Below are positions 6,651 to 14,470 of a stretch of 15,431 bases of DNA, in pieces. The DNA comes from Ruminococcus sp. (GTDB lineage Bacteria; Bacillota; Clostridia; Oscillospirales; Ruminococcaceae): NCBI GenBank assembly GCA_014799765.1, contig JAAVHK010000109.1, positions 1 to 15,431 on the forward strand, read 5' to 3'. Both the position numbers and the translations under genes were made by a program. The notes under the pieces are model-generated. The model did no database searches and was not told the origin of the DNA. It worked only from the letters and a program-made list of their open reading frames with translations. Each line of letters opens with the position of its first letter. Position 1 is the first letter of the stretch.

Positions 6651-8405
6651 TTACAGAAAATGGACGGACATAAAACGTACGTTTTGGTCTTTTTTAAAAA
6701 TCTTTGTAAGTTCGCCGGAAAGTTTTGTTTCAAGAGCCTCTGCCTCTTCGTGAGTGGGCATTTTTGAAGTAAAATAGGTCTTTATCTTAGGTTCAGTACC
6801 CGACGGACGTACTATTACTTTAGAGCCACCCTCAAGGAAAAATGCAAGTACATTTGACTTCGGAAGTGTTATTTCTGTTTCCGTACCGGTGAGATTGTCA
6901 CGTGAAACGCTTGTTTTATAGTCGTCGAATCTCACGACTTTAAGACCAGCTATTTCAGCAGGTGGGTCATTGCGGAGAGTATTCATTATTTCATTCATTT
7001 TTTTCATACCGCTTTCGCCCTCGAAAGTAAAGCTGTGGAGCGTCTGGAAGAATACGCCGTATTTCTTATACATATTCTCCCTTGCCTGAAGAAGTGTGAT
7101 ACCCTGTGTACGATAATATGAAGCCATTTCGCATATCAGCATAGAGGCGTTGACAGCATCTTTGTCACGGACATATGTTCCGGACAGGTAACCGTAGCTT
7201 TCTTCAAAGCCGAAAATATAACGGTTTTCTTCGCCCTTGTCTTCGAGTATTTTTATCTGTTCGCCGATAAACTTGAAACCTGTCAGGACGTCGATTACTT
7301 CAACGCCGTATTCCTTGCCGATTAAGTTTATTATATCTGTCGTTACAATAGTCTTGATTGTTACAGGATTTTCCGGCATAGTACCGTTTTTGATTCTCTG
7401 CTGGCATATGTACTCCAGTAACATAGCACCGACTTCATTTCCGGAGAATAATGCGTATCCGCCATTTCCGTCCGGTACTGCTATTCCGACACGGTCACAA
7501 TCGGGGTCAGTGGCAAGAAGTAAATCCGGCTGGACTTCCTTACAGTATTTCAGACCTACTTCAAGTGCTTCACGGATTTCCGGATTAGGATAAGGACAGG
7601 TCGGGAAATTTCCGTCAGGGTTTTCCTGTTCCTTTACAACAGTAACATTTGATATACCGATTCTTTTCAGGATTTCACGGACGGGTTTATTTCCTGTACC
7701 GTTAAGGGGCGTATAGACTACTTTCAGACCGCTTCCGGCACAAAGTTCCGTATTTATGCCCTCTGCAAGTACTTTATCATAAAAAGCCTCGATTACTTCC
7801 TGACCGATATAGCATATATTACCCTTTGCGACTTCCTCTTCAAATGATGAGGTTTTAACGTCGTTGAAGATGTCAAGGGAATTTATCTTTTCAAGAATTA
7901 TTTCCGCACCTCTTAAGGTAATCTGACAGCCGTCGTCACCATAGACCTTATAGCCGTTATACTTTGCAGGGTTATGACTTGCTGTAACCATGATTCCGCC
8001 CTGACATTTCAGCTCACGGACGGCGAACGAAAGACACGGTGTAGGCATAAGTTCATTGTATATATAAACCTTTATGCCGTTTGCGGAGAGGACTTCGGCA
8101 GCGGCTTTTGAAAATACATCTGATTTTATTCTGCTGTCGAAAGATACAGCGACACTCGGGTTTGTGTATTCCTGATTGAGATAATCGGCGAAACCTTGTG
8201 TGGCACGTCTGACTGTATAAATATTCATACGGTTTGTGCCTGCTCCGATAACACCCCTGAGACCACCTGTACCGAATTCAAGTTCACGATAGAACCTGTC
8301 ACGGATAGCATCACCGTCACCGGCTATTGCCGTCAGTTCAGCCTGTAAATCAGGGTCATTTGTGGCATTTTTCAGCCAGAGATTGTAGAGTTCCATTTCT
8401 GACAT
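6651..8405 (-). CDS. Phosphoglucomutase/phosphomannomutase (alpha-D-phosphohexomutase family)
   Basis: Interconverts hexose (or pentose) 1- and 6(5)-phosphates through a phosphoserine enzyme, linking glycolysis to cell-wall and storage polysaccharide precursors. It has 584 residues. The active-site serine is S143 in 'TASHNPAKYNGYK' (141-153), the Mg loop is 'DPDCDR' (300-305), the sugar-binding loop is 'GFEESYGY' (399-406) and the phosphate-binding loop is 'RPSGTEPK' (533-540). The length matches the long PgcA/phosphopentomutase-2-like branch, so substrate (glucose, mannose or ribose phosphate) is not settled. The start is the ATG at 8403-8405, with AGGAGGT seven bases upstream; an upstream in-frame ATG would add 24 residues running through the promoter and is rejected. 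It is monocistronic by its own promoter. Confidence 0.94.
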   Translation of the reverse strand: MSEMELYNLWLKNATNDPDLQAELTAIAGDGDAIRDRFYRELEFGTGGLRGVIGAGTNRMNIYTVRRATQGFADYLNQEYTNPSVAVSFDSRIKSDVFSKAAAEVLSANGIKVYIYNELMPTPCLSFAVRELKCQGGIMVTASHNPAKYNGYKVYGDDGCQITLRGAEIILEKINSLDIFNDVKTSSFEEEVAKGNICYIGQEVIEAFYDKVLAEGINTELCAGSGLKVVYTPLNGTGNKPVREILKRIGISNVTVVKEQENPDGNFPTCPYPNPEIREALEVGLKYCKEVQPDLLLATDPDCDRVGIAVPDGNGGYALFSGNEVGAMLLEYICQQRIKNGTMPENPVTIKTIVTTDIINLIGKEYGVEVIDVLTGFKFIGEQIKILEDKGEENRYIFGFEESYGYLSGTYVRDKDAVNASMLICEMASYYRTQGITLLQARENMYKKYGVFFQTLHSFTFEGESGMKKMNEIMNTLRNDPPAEIAGLKVVRFDDYKTSVSRDNLTGTETEITLPKSNVLAFFLEGGSKVIVRPSGTEPKIKTYFTSKMPTHEEAEALETKLSGELTKIFKKDQNVRFMSVHFL

Positions 8406-8433
8406 AATTATACCTCCTAAATAAATATAAGAT

Positions 8434-8462
8434 ATTATACCACATATTGCGGATTTTGAAAA
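8434..8462 (-). promoter_or_regulatory. Promoter of the phosphohexomutase gene, extended -10
   Basis: TATAAT (complement of 8434-8439) preceded by TGG, giving an extended -10 (TG-N-TATAAT). A 17-base spacer separates it from a weaker -35 TTTTCA. It lies about 16 bases upstream of the Shine-Dalgarno, leaving a short leader. Confidence 0.75.
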
Positions 8463-8554
8463 GCATTTTTTTATCAAAAAAATATTTTTTCATATTTTTA
8501 ACAGATATATTAATAGAAAGTCATATATATTGTTAAAAACTTCTAAATCAAAAT

Positions 8555-8581
8555 AAATGCTGTCATTAAAAGACAGCATTT
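8555..8581 (-). terminator. Intrinsic terminator after pfkA
   Basis: A perfect 10-bp inverted repeat, AAATGCTGTC / GACAGCATTT, with a 7-base loop, lies about 17 bases after the pfkA stop. It is followed on the minus strand by a T-rich run. It separates pfkA from the phosphohexomutase gene. Confidence 0.88.
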
Positions 8582-8598
8582 ACCCTGATGTTTAAGAA

Positions 8599-9681
8599 TC
8601 AGTCTCCGAAAGATATACCTATATCACGGGCGGTTATGACAAGGTGGTTATCCTTATCGACAAATTTAGTTTTTCCGGCAATATCGGCAAGCTTATTGGA
8701 AGTTATTTTATTTCCGATTTTTGCGACTGTTCTTCCGTACTTTTCCTGTGCTATCAGATAAGCAGCGTGTACGCCAAACTGTGTGGAAAGTACACGGTCA
8801 TAAGCACTCGGTGCACCACCTCTGAGCATATGTCCTGGTACACATACACGTGCTTCAAGTCCTGTGTTTGCCTGAATCTGTGTGGCGATACGTGAAGTAG
8901 CTGTAATTATTCCGGCTTCGGAACGCTTTTTAGCACGTTCTTTTTTCTTCATTTTAGCTTCGTTCACGTCAAATGCACCCTCAGCAACCGCAAGTATTGA
9001 GAAGTTCTTTCCGGATGCACTTCTTGCCATTACGGAATCGCAAATCTTGTCTATATCGTACGGGATTTCAGGTATTATTATTACGTCCGCACCACCGGCG
9101 ATACCGGCATTGAGTGTAAGCCAACCTGCTTTATTTCCCATAATCTCACATAACAAAATTCTCGAATGGCTTGCGGCAGTTGTGTGAAGTCTGTCTATGG
9201 CGTCCGTGGCAATATCTACGGCGGTATGGAATCCGAATGTAACATCTGTACCGTAAATATCATTGTCGATAGTCTTCGGAAGTCCGATTACGTTCAGACC
9301 CTCATCAGACAATAATTTAGATGTCTTATGCGTACCGTTTCCGCCTAACGTGAGCAGGCAATCGAGTTTCTGTTTCTTGTAGGTCTCTTTCATGTTCTTG
9401 ACTTTGTCGATGTTATCTTCTCCGATTACCGTCATCATCTTGAACGGCTGGCGTTTTGTACCGAAAATTGTTCCGCCCTGTGTGAGTATACCGGAAAATG
9501 ATGACGGTGTCATATCCTTGCACAGATTGTTGATAAGTCCGTAATAACCGTTGGAAATACCTACGATTTCAACGTTATCTTCGCCGAAACGCTCGTAACA
9601 AGCCTTTGCAACGCCTCTTATTGTGGCGTTAAGTCCGGGGCAGTCGCCACCGCTGGTGAGTATGCCTATTCTTCTTTTCAT
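8599..9681 (-). CDS. pfkA: 6-phosphofructokinase, group III-like
   Basis: Phosphorylates fructose 6-phosphate to fructose 1,6-bisphosphate, the committed step of glycolysis. It has 360 residues. Nucleotide/phosphoryl-binding 'GGDCPGLNATIRGV' (11-24), 'GGNGTHKTSK' (113-122), catalytic 'PKTIDND' (135-141, base D139) and 'MGNKAGWLTL' (181-190) are clear. The residue after GGN is Gly (E. coli G104 equivalent), which in this family favours ATP; Asp there marks PPi enzymes. The 'PKTIDND' lysine (E. coli 124 equivalent) is typical of the group III/PPi-related branch. ATP is therefore the likelier donor, but this is a residue-based inference. AGGAGG-like GGAGG is 11 bases before the ATG. It follows the GGDEF-EAL gene after 29 bp with no promoter in the gap, implying co-transcription. 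Confidence 0.95.
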   Translation of the reverse strand: MKRRIGILTSGGDCPGLNATIRGVAKACYERFGEDNVEIVGISNGYYGLINNLCKDMTPSSFSGILTQGGTIFGTKRQPFKMMTVIGEDNIDKVKNMKETYKKQKLDCLLTLGGNGTHKTSKLLSDEGLNVIGLPKTIDNDIYGTDVTFGFHTAVDIATDAIDRLHTTAASHSRILLCEIMGNKAGWLTLNAGIAGGADVIIIPEIPYDIDKICDSVMARSASGKNFSILAVAEGAFDVNEAKMKKKERAKKRSEAGIITATSRIATQIQANTGLEARVCVPGHMLRGGAPSAYDRVLSTQFGVHAAYLIAQEKYGRTVAKIGNKITSNKLADIAGKTKFVDKDNHLVITARDIGISFGD

Positions 9682-9710
9682 TGATTAAAAAACCTCCGTT
9701 TTTAAAAAAT

Positions 9711-11936
9711 TTATTTTGTTTTTTTCATATTTTCCTCGAAAAACTCCTGTAATTTTTCGGCGGGCATGGGTTTTCCGTAATAATAACCCTGTCCGAAATC
9801 ACAACCGGCTTTCCGTAGAATTTCTTCCTGATTGGGATTTTCTATACCCTCTGCAATAGTTTCAATCTTTTTTGATTTTGCAATGCGTATCACGGAAGAG
9901 ACTATTTCATAAGCTATATTGTCGTGTTCAATGTCGATTATGAAAGAACGGTCTAATTTCAGAAGAGTTATAGGGAGTATCTGCAAGTAACTAAGTGAGG
10001 AATAGCCTGTCCCGAAGTCGTCCATAGCAAGTTTAACGCCTAATTCCCTTAGCTTGTTCATCTGCGATACTGCATAATCTATATCACTTAATGCAAGCGT
10101 TTCTGTAAGTTCTACTTCAAGATATTTTGCGTCGAGACCGGTTCTCATCAGAGCCTCAAAAACTTTGTCTTTCAGGTCTTTCTGATAAAAGTCTGTTGAC
10201 GTGAAATTTATTGACATAACTATTTCCGGATATCCCATTTTCTGCCATAATTTATTCTGTCTGCAACCCTCACTCAGTACAAATTCGCTTATTTTCCCGA
10301 TAAGGTGGGAACTTTCCGCAACCGGTACGAACGCATCAGGACGGACTATAGTTCCGTCGGGTTTTATCCAACGTATAAGAGCTTCAACACCCATTATCCT
10401 GCCTGTTGAGAGGTCAATTTTCGGTTGATAGAATAATTGTAACTCGTTGTTGTCTATAGCTAATGCGAGTTCCCTTTCAAGAGCGTTTCTGCCTATGATT
10501 GAATCATGCATACTTGCTTCATAACCGCATATCGTATTATTTTCTGAACCGCCTGACTTCAATGCAAATTCGGCATGTTCAAAGACATTCAGGAATGAAT
10601 CGCCGTCTTCGGGCATTCTGGAATATCCGGCTGAACAACTCAGGTTTATAGTAGCGGAGTTTCCGACGGCTGATTTCGCAAACTCATCCTGTATCGCTTT
10701 TGCCGTCCGTACCGGTAAATCGTCGTCGCCGTAATTCCGGAGTATAACCGCAAAATTATCACCGCTTATTCTCGCACCAAGTCCGCCAGTGGTCACGAAC
10801 TTATATATAATATTGGCAAAATTCTTAAGAATATAATTTCCGTTCTGATAGCCGGAACTGTCATTTATTATATGAAATCTGTCAATGTCAAGGACTATAA
10901 CCCAGTATGAACATTCAAGAAGCCGGCATTGTTCGTAAGTTTCCTGTCCTACGTCCATTAACTTATTCCAGTTGGCAATTTCGGTTACTTCGTCTATGTA
11001 GGCGAGGCGTTCAATAATCAAATCTTTTTCGTGTTCCTGTGAACTGTCTATCAATGCACCGCTGAAAATAGGCAGTGAATCAGAACGGTTCATATCCTTG
11101 TATCTGAATGTATACCAATGATAGAAACCGTCGGCGGAACTGATACGTATTTCAATGCTTTTTATATCGTTTGTGTTGTCGGTACAGGTGGATTTCAATG
11201 CACCGTCGAATGTGAGACGGTCATTGGGGTGTACCAGTGAACGCAGAGTTTTAAGTGAAAGTGTATTGTTTTTAAGGTCAAGCATTCGGACAGTTTCCGG
11301 TGAGGCTATGAAATTCTGCATATCATTTGACATTACAAGACCTATTTCAGCTATACCCATTGAATAATTAAACAAATCGTTTGTACTTGCAAGTTCAAAC
11401 TGTGTTTTCTTGAGTTCGGTGACGTTAAGTCCGGTACTGAAAAAAAGCGTATGTTTACGGGTTTTCTTCATTATGGAAGTACCCCACATTATAGTAACCG
11501 GTTCTTCGTCAGCACCTGTGAAATGTGCTTCATGGGAAGTGCTGTTGACAATTTCCATGACAGTCGCCGGACTGGCGTTCTCAATGCCGAATGCACGCAT
11601 TAATTCTTTCTGCTGGTCAAAATTATGTCCCTGTATGCCGAGAAGTTCACGTATATGACGATTCATGTATACGGCGGAAAAATCTTCAGTCCATATAATC
11701 ATTTCAACATCAAGATTTTCTATGATTCCAGCCATTTCACCGGCGTCAATCGAAGACTTATGCTTACGGTAAAACCATGCCAGTATAGCAAGGATAATTG
11801 AAAAGAATATCATTGTTGAAATATATGTTATTATTACTATCCATGCCATATCGGGAAAAAGCTGTGCATATGCAATGACAAGGCACGTCGCCGTGACTAT
11901 AACTATTGATGCTGAAAGAGGGCTGTTGAGATTCAT
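9711..11936 (-). CDS. Membrane PAS-PAS-GGDEF-EAL protein, probable cyclic-di-GMP phosphodiesterase
   Basis: It has 741 residues. Two membrane helices lie at about 9-28 and 31-56, followed by two PAS-like sensors (about 66-175 and 185-305) and a GGDEF-type domain (about 310-475). The GGDEF signature is SGDNF (391-395), so the catalytic Glu is Asn and cyclase activity is doubtful. The EAL domain (about 483-735) keeps its catalytic set: E518 in 'EALIRW', N577, E609 in 'ELTE', D639-D640 in 'DDFGTGYSSL', K660, E696 in 'AEGIE' and Q716 before 'GYYYGKP'. The expected activity is hydrolysis of c-di-GMP to pGpG at the inner face of the membrane, with the degenerate GGDEF perhaps as a GTP sensor. AGGAGG-like GGAGGT eight bases upstream fixes the ATG. 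It has a perfect consensus promoter, is divergent from the two-component operon, and leads into pfkA. Confidence 0.95.
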   Translation of the reverse strand: MNLNSPLSASIVIVTATCLVIAYAQLFPDMAWIVIITYISTMIFFSIILAILAWFYRKHKSSIDAGEMAGIIENLDVEMIIWTEDFSAVYMNRHIRELLGIQGHNFDQQKELMRAFGIENASPATVMEIVNSTSHEAHFTGADEEPVTIMWGTSIMKKTRKHTLFFSTGLNVTELKKTQFELASTNDLFNYSMGIAEIGLVMSNDMQNFIASPETVRMLDLKNNTLSLKTLRSLVHPNDRLTFDGALKSTCTDNTNDIKSIEIRISSADGFYHWYTFRYKDMNRSDSLPIFSGALIDSSQEHEKDLIIERLAYIDEVTEIANWNKLMDVGQETYEQCRLLECSYWVIVLDIDRFHIINDSSGYQNGNYILKNFANIIYKFVTTGGLGARISGDNFAVILRNYGDDDLPVRTAKAIQDEFAKSAVGNSATINLSCSAGYSRMPEDGDSFLNVFEHAEFALKSGGSENNTICGYEASMHDSIIGRNALERELALAIDNNELQLFYQPKIDLSTGRIMGVEALIRWIKPDGTIVRPDAFVPVAESSHLIGKISEFVLSEGCRQNKLWQKMGYPEIVMSINFTSTDFYQKDLKDKVFEALMRTGLDAKYLEVELTETLALSDIDYAVSQMNKLRELGVKLAMDDFGTGYSSLSYLQILPITLLKLDRSFIIDIEHDNIAYEIVSSVIRIAKSKKIETIAEGIENPNQEEILRKAGCDFGQGYYYGKPMPAEKLQEFFEENMKKTK

Positions 11937-11976
11937 ATTTTACCACCTCCGTTTAATGTAAAACTGAATCAAGTTA

Positions 11977-12005
11977 ATTATAGCAAATTTTACCGAAAAT
12001 GTCAA
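11977..12005 (-). promoter_or_regulatory. Consensus sigma-A promoter of the GGDEF-EAL/pfkA unit
   Basis: TTGACA (complement of 12000-12005), 17 bases, TATAAT (complement of 11977-11982). Both hexamers match consensus exactly. The repeats at 12021-12067 lie just upstream, in the position expected for an activator. Confidence 0.93.
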
Positions 12006-12020
12006 CTATAATTTTCAGAA

Positions 12021-12067
12021 TTTACTGTAAAATTACAGAAAGTTATCACATAATGTACACTTTTACA
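12021..12067. promoter_or_regulatory. Putative response-regulator binding region
   Basis: A run of TTTACA-like elements at 12021, 12032, 12042, 12054 and 12062, most about 10-12 bases apart. It includes a short inverted repeat CTGTAA-AA-TTACAG (12025-12038). The part TTATCACATAATGTACAC (12043-12060) recurs with 15 of 18 matches before the phosphatase gene (14303-14320). OmpR/PhoP-type regulators commonly bind direct repeats of about 11-bp period, so this is a candidate operator for the adjacent response regulator. Confidence 0.5.
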
Positions 12068-12078
12068 TGATATTATGT

Positions 12079-12084
12079 TATAAT
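12079..12084 (+). promoter_or_regulatory. -10 element of the two-component operon promoter
   Basis: TATAAT about 37 bases before the ribosome binding site. No good -35 is present at 17 bases; the repeat region occupies that place, fitting a promoter that needs an activator or is regulated there. A 7-bp inverted repeat ACATAAT/ATTATGT (12048-12054 and 12072-12078) flanks the spacer. Confidence 0.6.
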
Positions 12085-12136
12085 AAATCTGTCGGATATA
12101 CCGGCGGAAATTTTCAGAAAAAGGAGTTTTTTATCT

Positions 12137-12817
12137 ATGGCACATATTTTAATCGTGGACGACGAAATGAACATCAGAAATGTTGTCCGTGAATACGCTG
12201 AATTTGAGGGCTATGAAGTCACGGAAGCTGAAAACGGTATGGAAGCTGTAAGTCTCTGTCAGGAATATGATTTTGACCTGATAATCATGGACGTTATGAT
12301 GCCAAGGCTTGACGGTTATTCAGCCTGTAAGGAAATCCATAAATCAAAGAAGATTCCTGTTATAATGCTTTCGGCACGTGGTGAAGAATATGACAAACTT
12401 TTCGGCTTTGAAATCGGCGTTGATGACTACGTTGTAAAGCCGTTCTCACCTAAGGAACTTATGGCAAGGGTAAAGGTTGTACTTAAAAGAAATGCTATCG
12501 CTGAACAGGTGACTGTACAGGACAAGTACGTTTTTGAGGGGCTGGAAGTTGATATTTCAGGGCGTGAAGTTTACGTCAACGGCGTTAAGGCTTCAATGAC
12601 ACCGAAAGAATACGATTTATTGTTTTTCCTCGTGAAAAATAAAAACATTGCACTTTCAAGGGACAGGCTTCTTGAAGAAGTATGGGGTTATGATTTCTTC
12701 GGCGACGACAGGACGGTTGATACTCATATCAAGATGTTACGTAACAGTCTGGGCGAATACCGTCGTTTTATAGTTACTCTGAGAGGACTGGGCTATAAAT
12801 TTGAATATCTCCAGTAA
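12137..12817 (+). CDS. OmpR-family DNA-binding response regulator
   Basis: It has 226 residues. The receiver domain (2-115) shows the acid pair D8-D9, phosphoacceptor D52 ('IIMDVMMPRLDG', 49-60), switch S79 and K101 in 'VVKPF'. The C-terminal winged helix (about 130-224) has 'MTPKEYDLLFFLV', 'RDRLLEEVWGYDF' and the recognition-helix region 'RTVDTHIKMLRNSLG', ending 'TLRGLGYKFEY', typical of OmpR/PhoB proteins. AAGGAG ten bases before the ATG supports the start. Its end overlaps the start of the histidine kinase gene, so they form one operon. The signal is not identifiable from sequence. The repeats in its own promoter suggest autoregulation. Confidence 0.96.
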   Translation: MAHILIVDDEMNIRNVVREYAEFEGYEVTEAENGMEAVSLCQEYDFDLIIMDVMMPRLDGYSACKEIHKSKKIPVIMLSARGEEYDKLFGFEIGVDDYVVKPFSPKELMARVKVVLKRNAIAEQVTVQDKYVFEGLEVDISGREVYVNGVKASMTPKEYDLLFFLVKNKNIALSRDRLLEEVWGYDFFGDDRTVDTHIKMLRNSLGEYRRFIVTLRGLGYKFEYLQ

Positions 12818-14255
12818 AATAAGAAATGTCAACGGACGTATGCCGTTACGTCTGAAAATATGGATTCATTTTGTGGTGTTCATTCTGCTGATGTTCGTGC
12901 TTATGTGGATATTCCAGATTTTTTTTCTTGAATCTTTCTATGAAAGCATGAAAACACGTTCCGTCACCGAAAATGCCGTTGAAATCGTCGAATCCTATGA
13001 AAATGACTACAAAGACGGTAACCGGACTGATTTCATAAATAAATACTCGGAAGTAGCCGTAAATAACGACGTATGCGTTGAAATTCTTGACAAATACGGA
13101 CGTTCTATCTACTCGAAAGATGTACTCGGTGAATGTCTCGTACACGGTAAGGAAAACCGTACTTATAAATTCCTGAATGAAATACGGCGTACCGAAGAGC
13201 CGGAAGCATTATATAAAGTATCCAATCCGAAAAGTTCCGGCGATATGCTTGTATATATATGCGTACTCGGCAGTGTCAAATCGCCCGAAGGCTATCTCAT
13301 TATTAATTCCGATTTAGTCCCCGTAAGTTCTACCGCCTCTATAATAAAACGTCAGCTTTTCATTATAACCATTATACTTATATTTATAGCGGCGGTTATA
13401 TCCGTGTTCCTCGCCGATATTATTTCACGTCCTATTGACCGTATAACAAAATCCGCTGAAAATATGGCAAAAGGTGACCTCAATACGCAATTCGACGGAA
13501 GAGGTTATCTTGAGGCACAGAAATTAGCCGATACTCTCATGTATGCCGAAAAGGAACTTTCAAGAGTTGATACCATGCAGAGAGATTTGATAGCTAATGT
13601 CTCGCATGACCTGAGAACACCTCTCACCATGCTGAAAGCCTATGCTGAAATGATTCGTGATTTGTCCGGCGATAATCCGGTTAAACGCAATGAACATCTT
13701 GAAATTATAATCAACGAAACTGACCGTCTTTCCGCTATGGTAAATGATATTCTTGACCTCTCCAAACTCGAAAGCGGTAAACAGAAAATGAATCCGACTG
13801 AATTTGAAATAAGTTCCAAAATGAAAGATATTATCGGACGTTTCAAGGGTGTTTCCGAAAAAATGGGCTATCATATACACTTCACACCCGATACTGAAAG
13901 AATAGTCTGCTGTGACGTCGGCAAAATAGAGCAGGTTATATATAATCTGATTAACAACGCTATCAACTATACCGGCGACGACAAACAGGTATATGTACGT
14001 CAGATTAACCAGCCCGACGGCGTTCTTATTGAAATTGAAGACACCGGCGACGGCATCGAAGAAGACAAAATCAAACTTATTTTCGATAAATATTACCGTT
14101 CTGAAAATCATAAAAGGGAAGTAGTCGGAACGGGTCTCGGTCTCTCGATAGTGAAAGTTATTCTCAAACTGCACGGCTACGATTACGGCGTGAGAAGTAC
14201 TCTCGGAAAAGGTTCTGTATTCTGGTTCAGAATAAACGGCGGTAAAAATTTGTAA
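12801..14255 (+). CDS. Membrane sensor histidine kinase
   Basis: Partner of the preceding response regulator. It has 484 residues from a TTG start (12801) that overlaps the regulator gene by 17 bases; an ATG at 12840 (giving 471 residues from 'MPLRLKIW') is the alternative. Neither has an ideal ribosome binding site, though AGAGGA at 12782-12787 favours TTG or translational coupling. Transmembrane helix 1 is about 19-43 and helix 2 about 185-207, enclosing an extracytoplasmic sensor of roughly 140 residues that I cannot assign to a family. HAMP follows (about 205-258), then HisKA with phosphorylated H269 in 'NVSHDLRTPLTMLKAYAEMI' (266-285). HATPase_c has N385/N386, the G1 box 'DTGDGI' (414-419) and the G2 box 'GTGLGLSIV' (443-451). 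All catalytic boxes are intact. It is probably bifunctional kinase/phosphatase. Confidence 0.95.
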   Translation: MNISSKIRNVNGRMPLRLKIWIHFVVFILLMFVLMWIFQIFFLESFYESMKTRSVTENAVEIVESYENDYKDGNRTDFINKYSEVAVNNDVCVEILDKYGRSIYSKDVLGECLVHGKENRTYKFLNEIRRTEEPEALYKVSNPKSSGDMLVYICVLGSVKSPEGYLIINSDLVPVSSTASIIKRQLFIITIILIFIAAVISVFLADIISRPIDRITKSAENMAKGDLNTQFDGRGYLEAQKLADTLMYAEKELSRVDTMQRDLIANVSHDLRTPLTMLKAYAEMIRDLSGDNPVKRNEHLEIIINETDRLSAMVNDILDLSKLESGKQKMNPTEFEISSKMKDIIGRFKGVSEKMGYHIHFTPDTERIVCCDVGKIEQVIYNLINNAINYTGDDKQVYVRQINQPDGVLIEIEDTGDGIEEDKIKLIFDKYYRSENHKREVVGTGLGLSIVKVILKLHGYDYGVRSTLGKGSVFWFRINGGKNL

Positions 14256-14302
14256 AAATTTATTATATTCTGTAACATTTATTTTACAAAAATTTTATTT
14301 TT
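14245..14302 (+). terminator. Possible AT-only terminator after the histidine kinase gene
   Basis: AAAATTTGTAAAA (14245-14257) can pair with TTTTAC...TTTT (14282-14296), with a small bulge, followed by a T-rich run. The stem lacks GC pairs and overlaps the coding end, so it is a weak candidate; no other terminator is seen here. Confidence 0.25.
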
Positions 14303-14320
14303 TTATCACGTATTTTACAC
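14303..14320 (+). promoter_or_regulatory. Second copy of the shared 18-nt box
   Basis: TTATCACGTATTTTACAC differs at only three positions from TTATCACATAATGTACAC at 12043-12060. It lies over the -35 region of the phosphatase promoter, and further TTTACA/TTTATT elements stand at 14283 and 14294. It is a candidate site for the neighbouring response regulator. Confidence 0.5.
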
Positions 14321-14330
14321 AAAGGCTTTA

Positions 14331-14336
14331 TATAAT
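14331..14336 (+). promoter_or_regulatory. -10 element before the phosphatase gene
   Basis: TATAAT with no consensus -35 at the usual distance; the shared 18-nt box ends 10 bases upstream. It predicts a leader of about 155 nt. Confidence 0.55.
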
Positions 14337-14380
14337 GGATACGCTGTAAGGAATATTCCTGAAAGCTGTTTTTTCATAAG

Positions 14381-14411
14381 GTGTTCCGGTGATTACCCCG
14401 TCACTGAACAC
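14381..14411 (+). ncRNA. Leader hairpin 1
   Basis: GTGTTC plus GGTG (14381-14386, 14388-14391) pairs with CACTGAACAC (14402-14411): 10 bp with one bulged C, one G-U and a 10-base loop. It is part of the untranslated region before the phosphatase gene and matches no riboswitch class I know. Confidence 0.6.
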
Positions 14412-14440
14412 AAAATCCCCAATAATCCCTATATCATGAC

Positions 14441-14470
14441 AAATGGGCTTCCTTAACCGGAAGTCCGTTT
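14441..14470 (+). ncRNA. Leader hairpin 2
   Basis: AAATGGGCTTCC (14441-14452) pairs along its whole length with GGAAGTCCGTTT (14459-14470), allowing two G-U pairs. That makes a 12-bp stem with loop TTAACC. The short GTTTACC after it is a poor U-tract, so it is unlikely to be a simple terminator. Confidence 0.65.

Noticed and set aside
8406..8477. N-terminal extension of the phosphohexomutase (24 residues)
   Set aside because: It would run through the TATAAT and the AGGAGGT; the ATG at 8403-8405 has an ideal ribosome binding site and the family N-terminus.
13560..14174. Long minus-strand open frame of 204 codons inside the histidine kinase gene
   Set aside because: The plus-strand frame encodes all kinase boxes; the opposite frame has low-complexity Phe/Ile-rich sequence typical of an antisense shadow.
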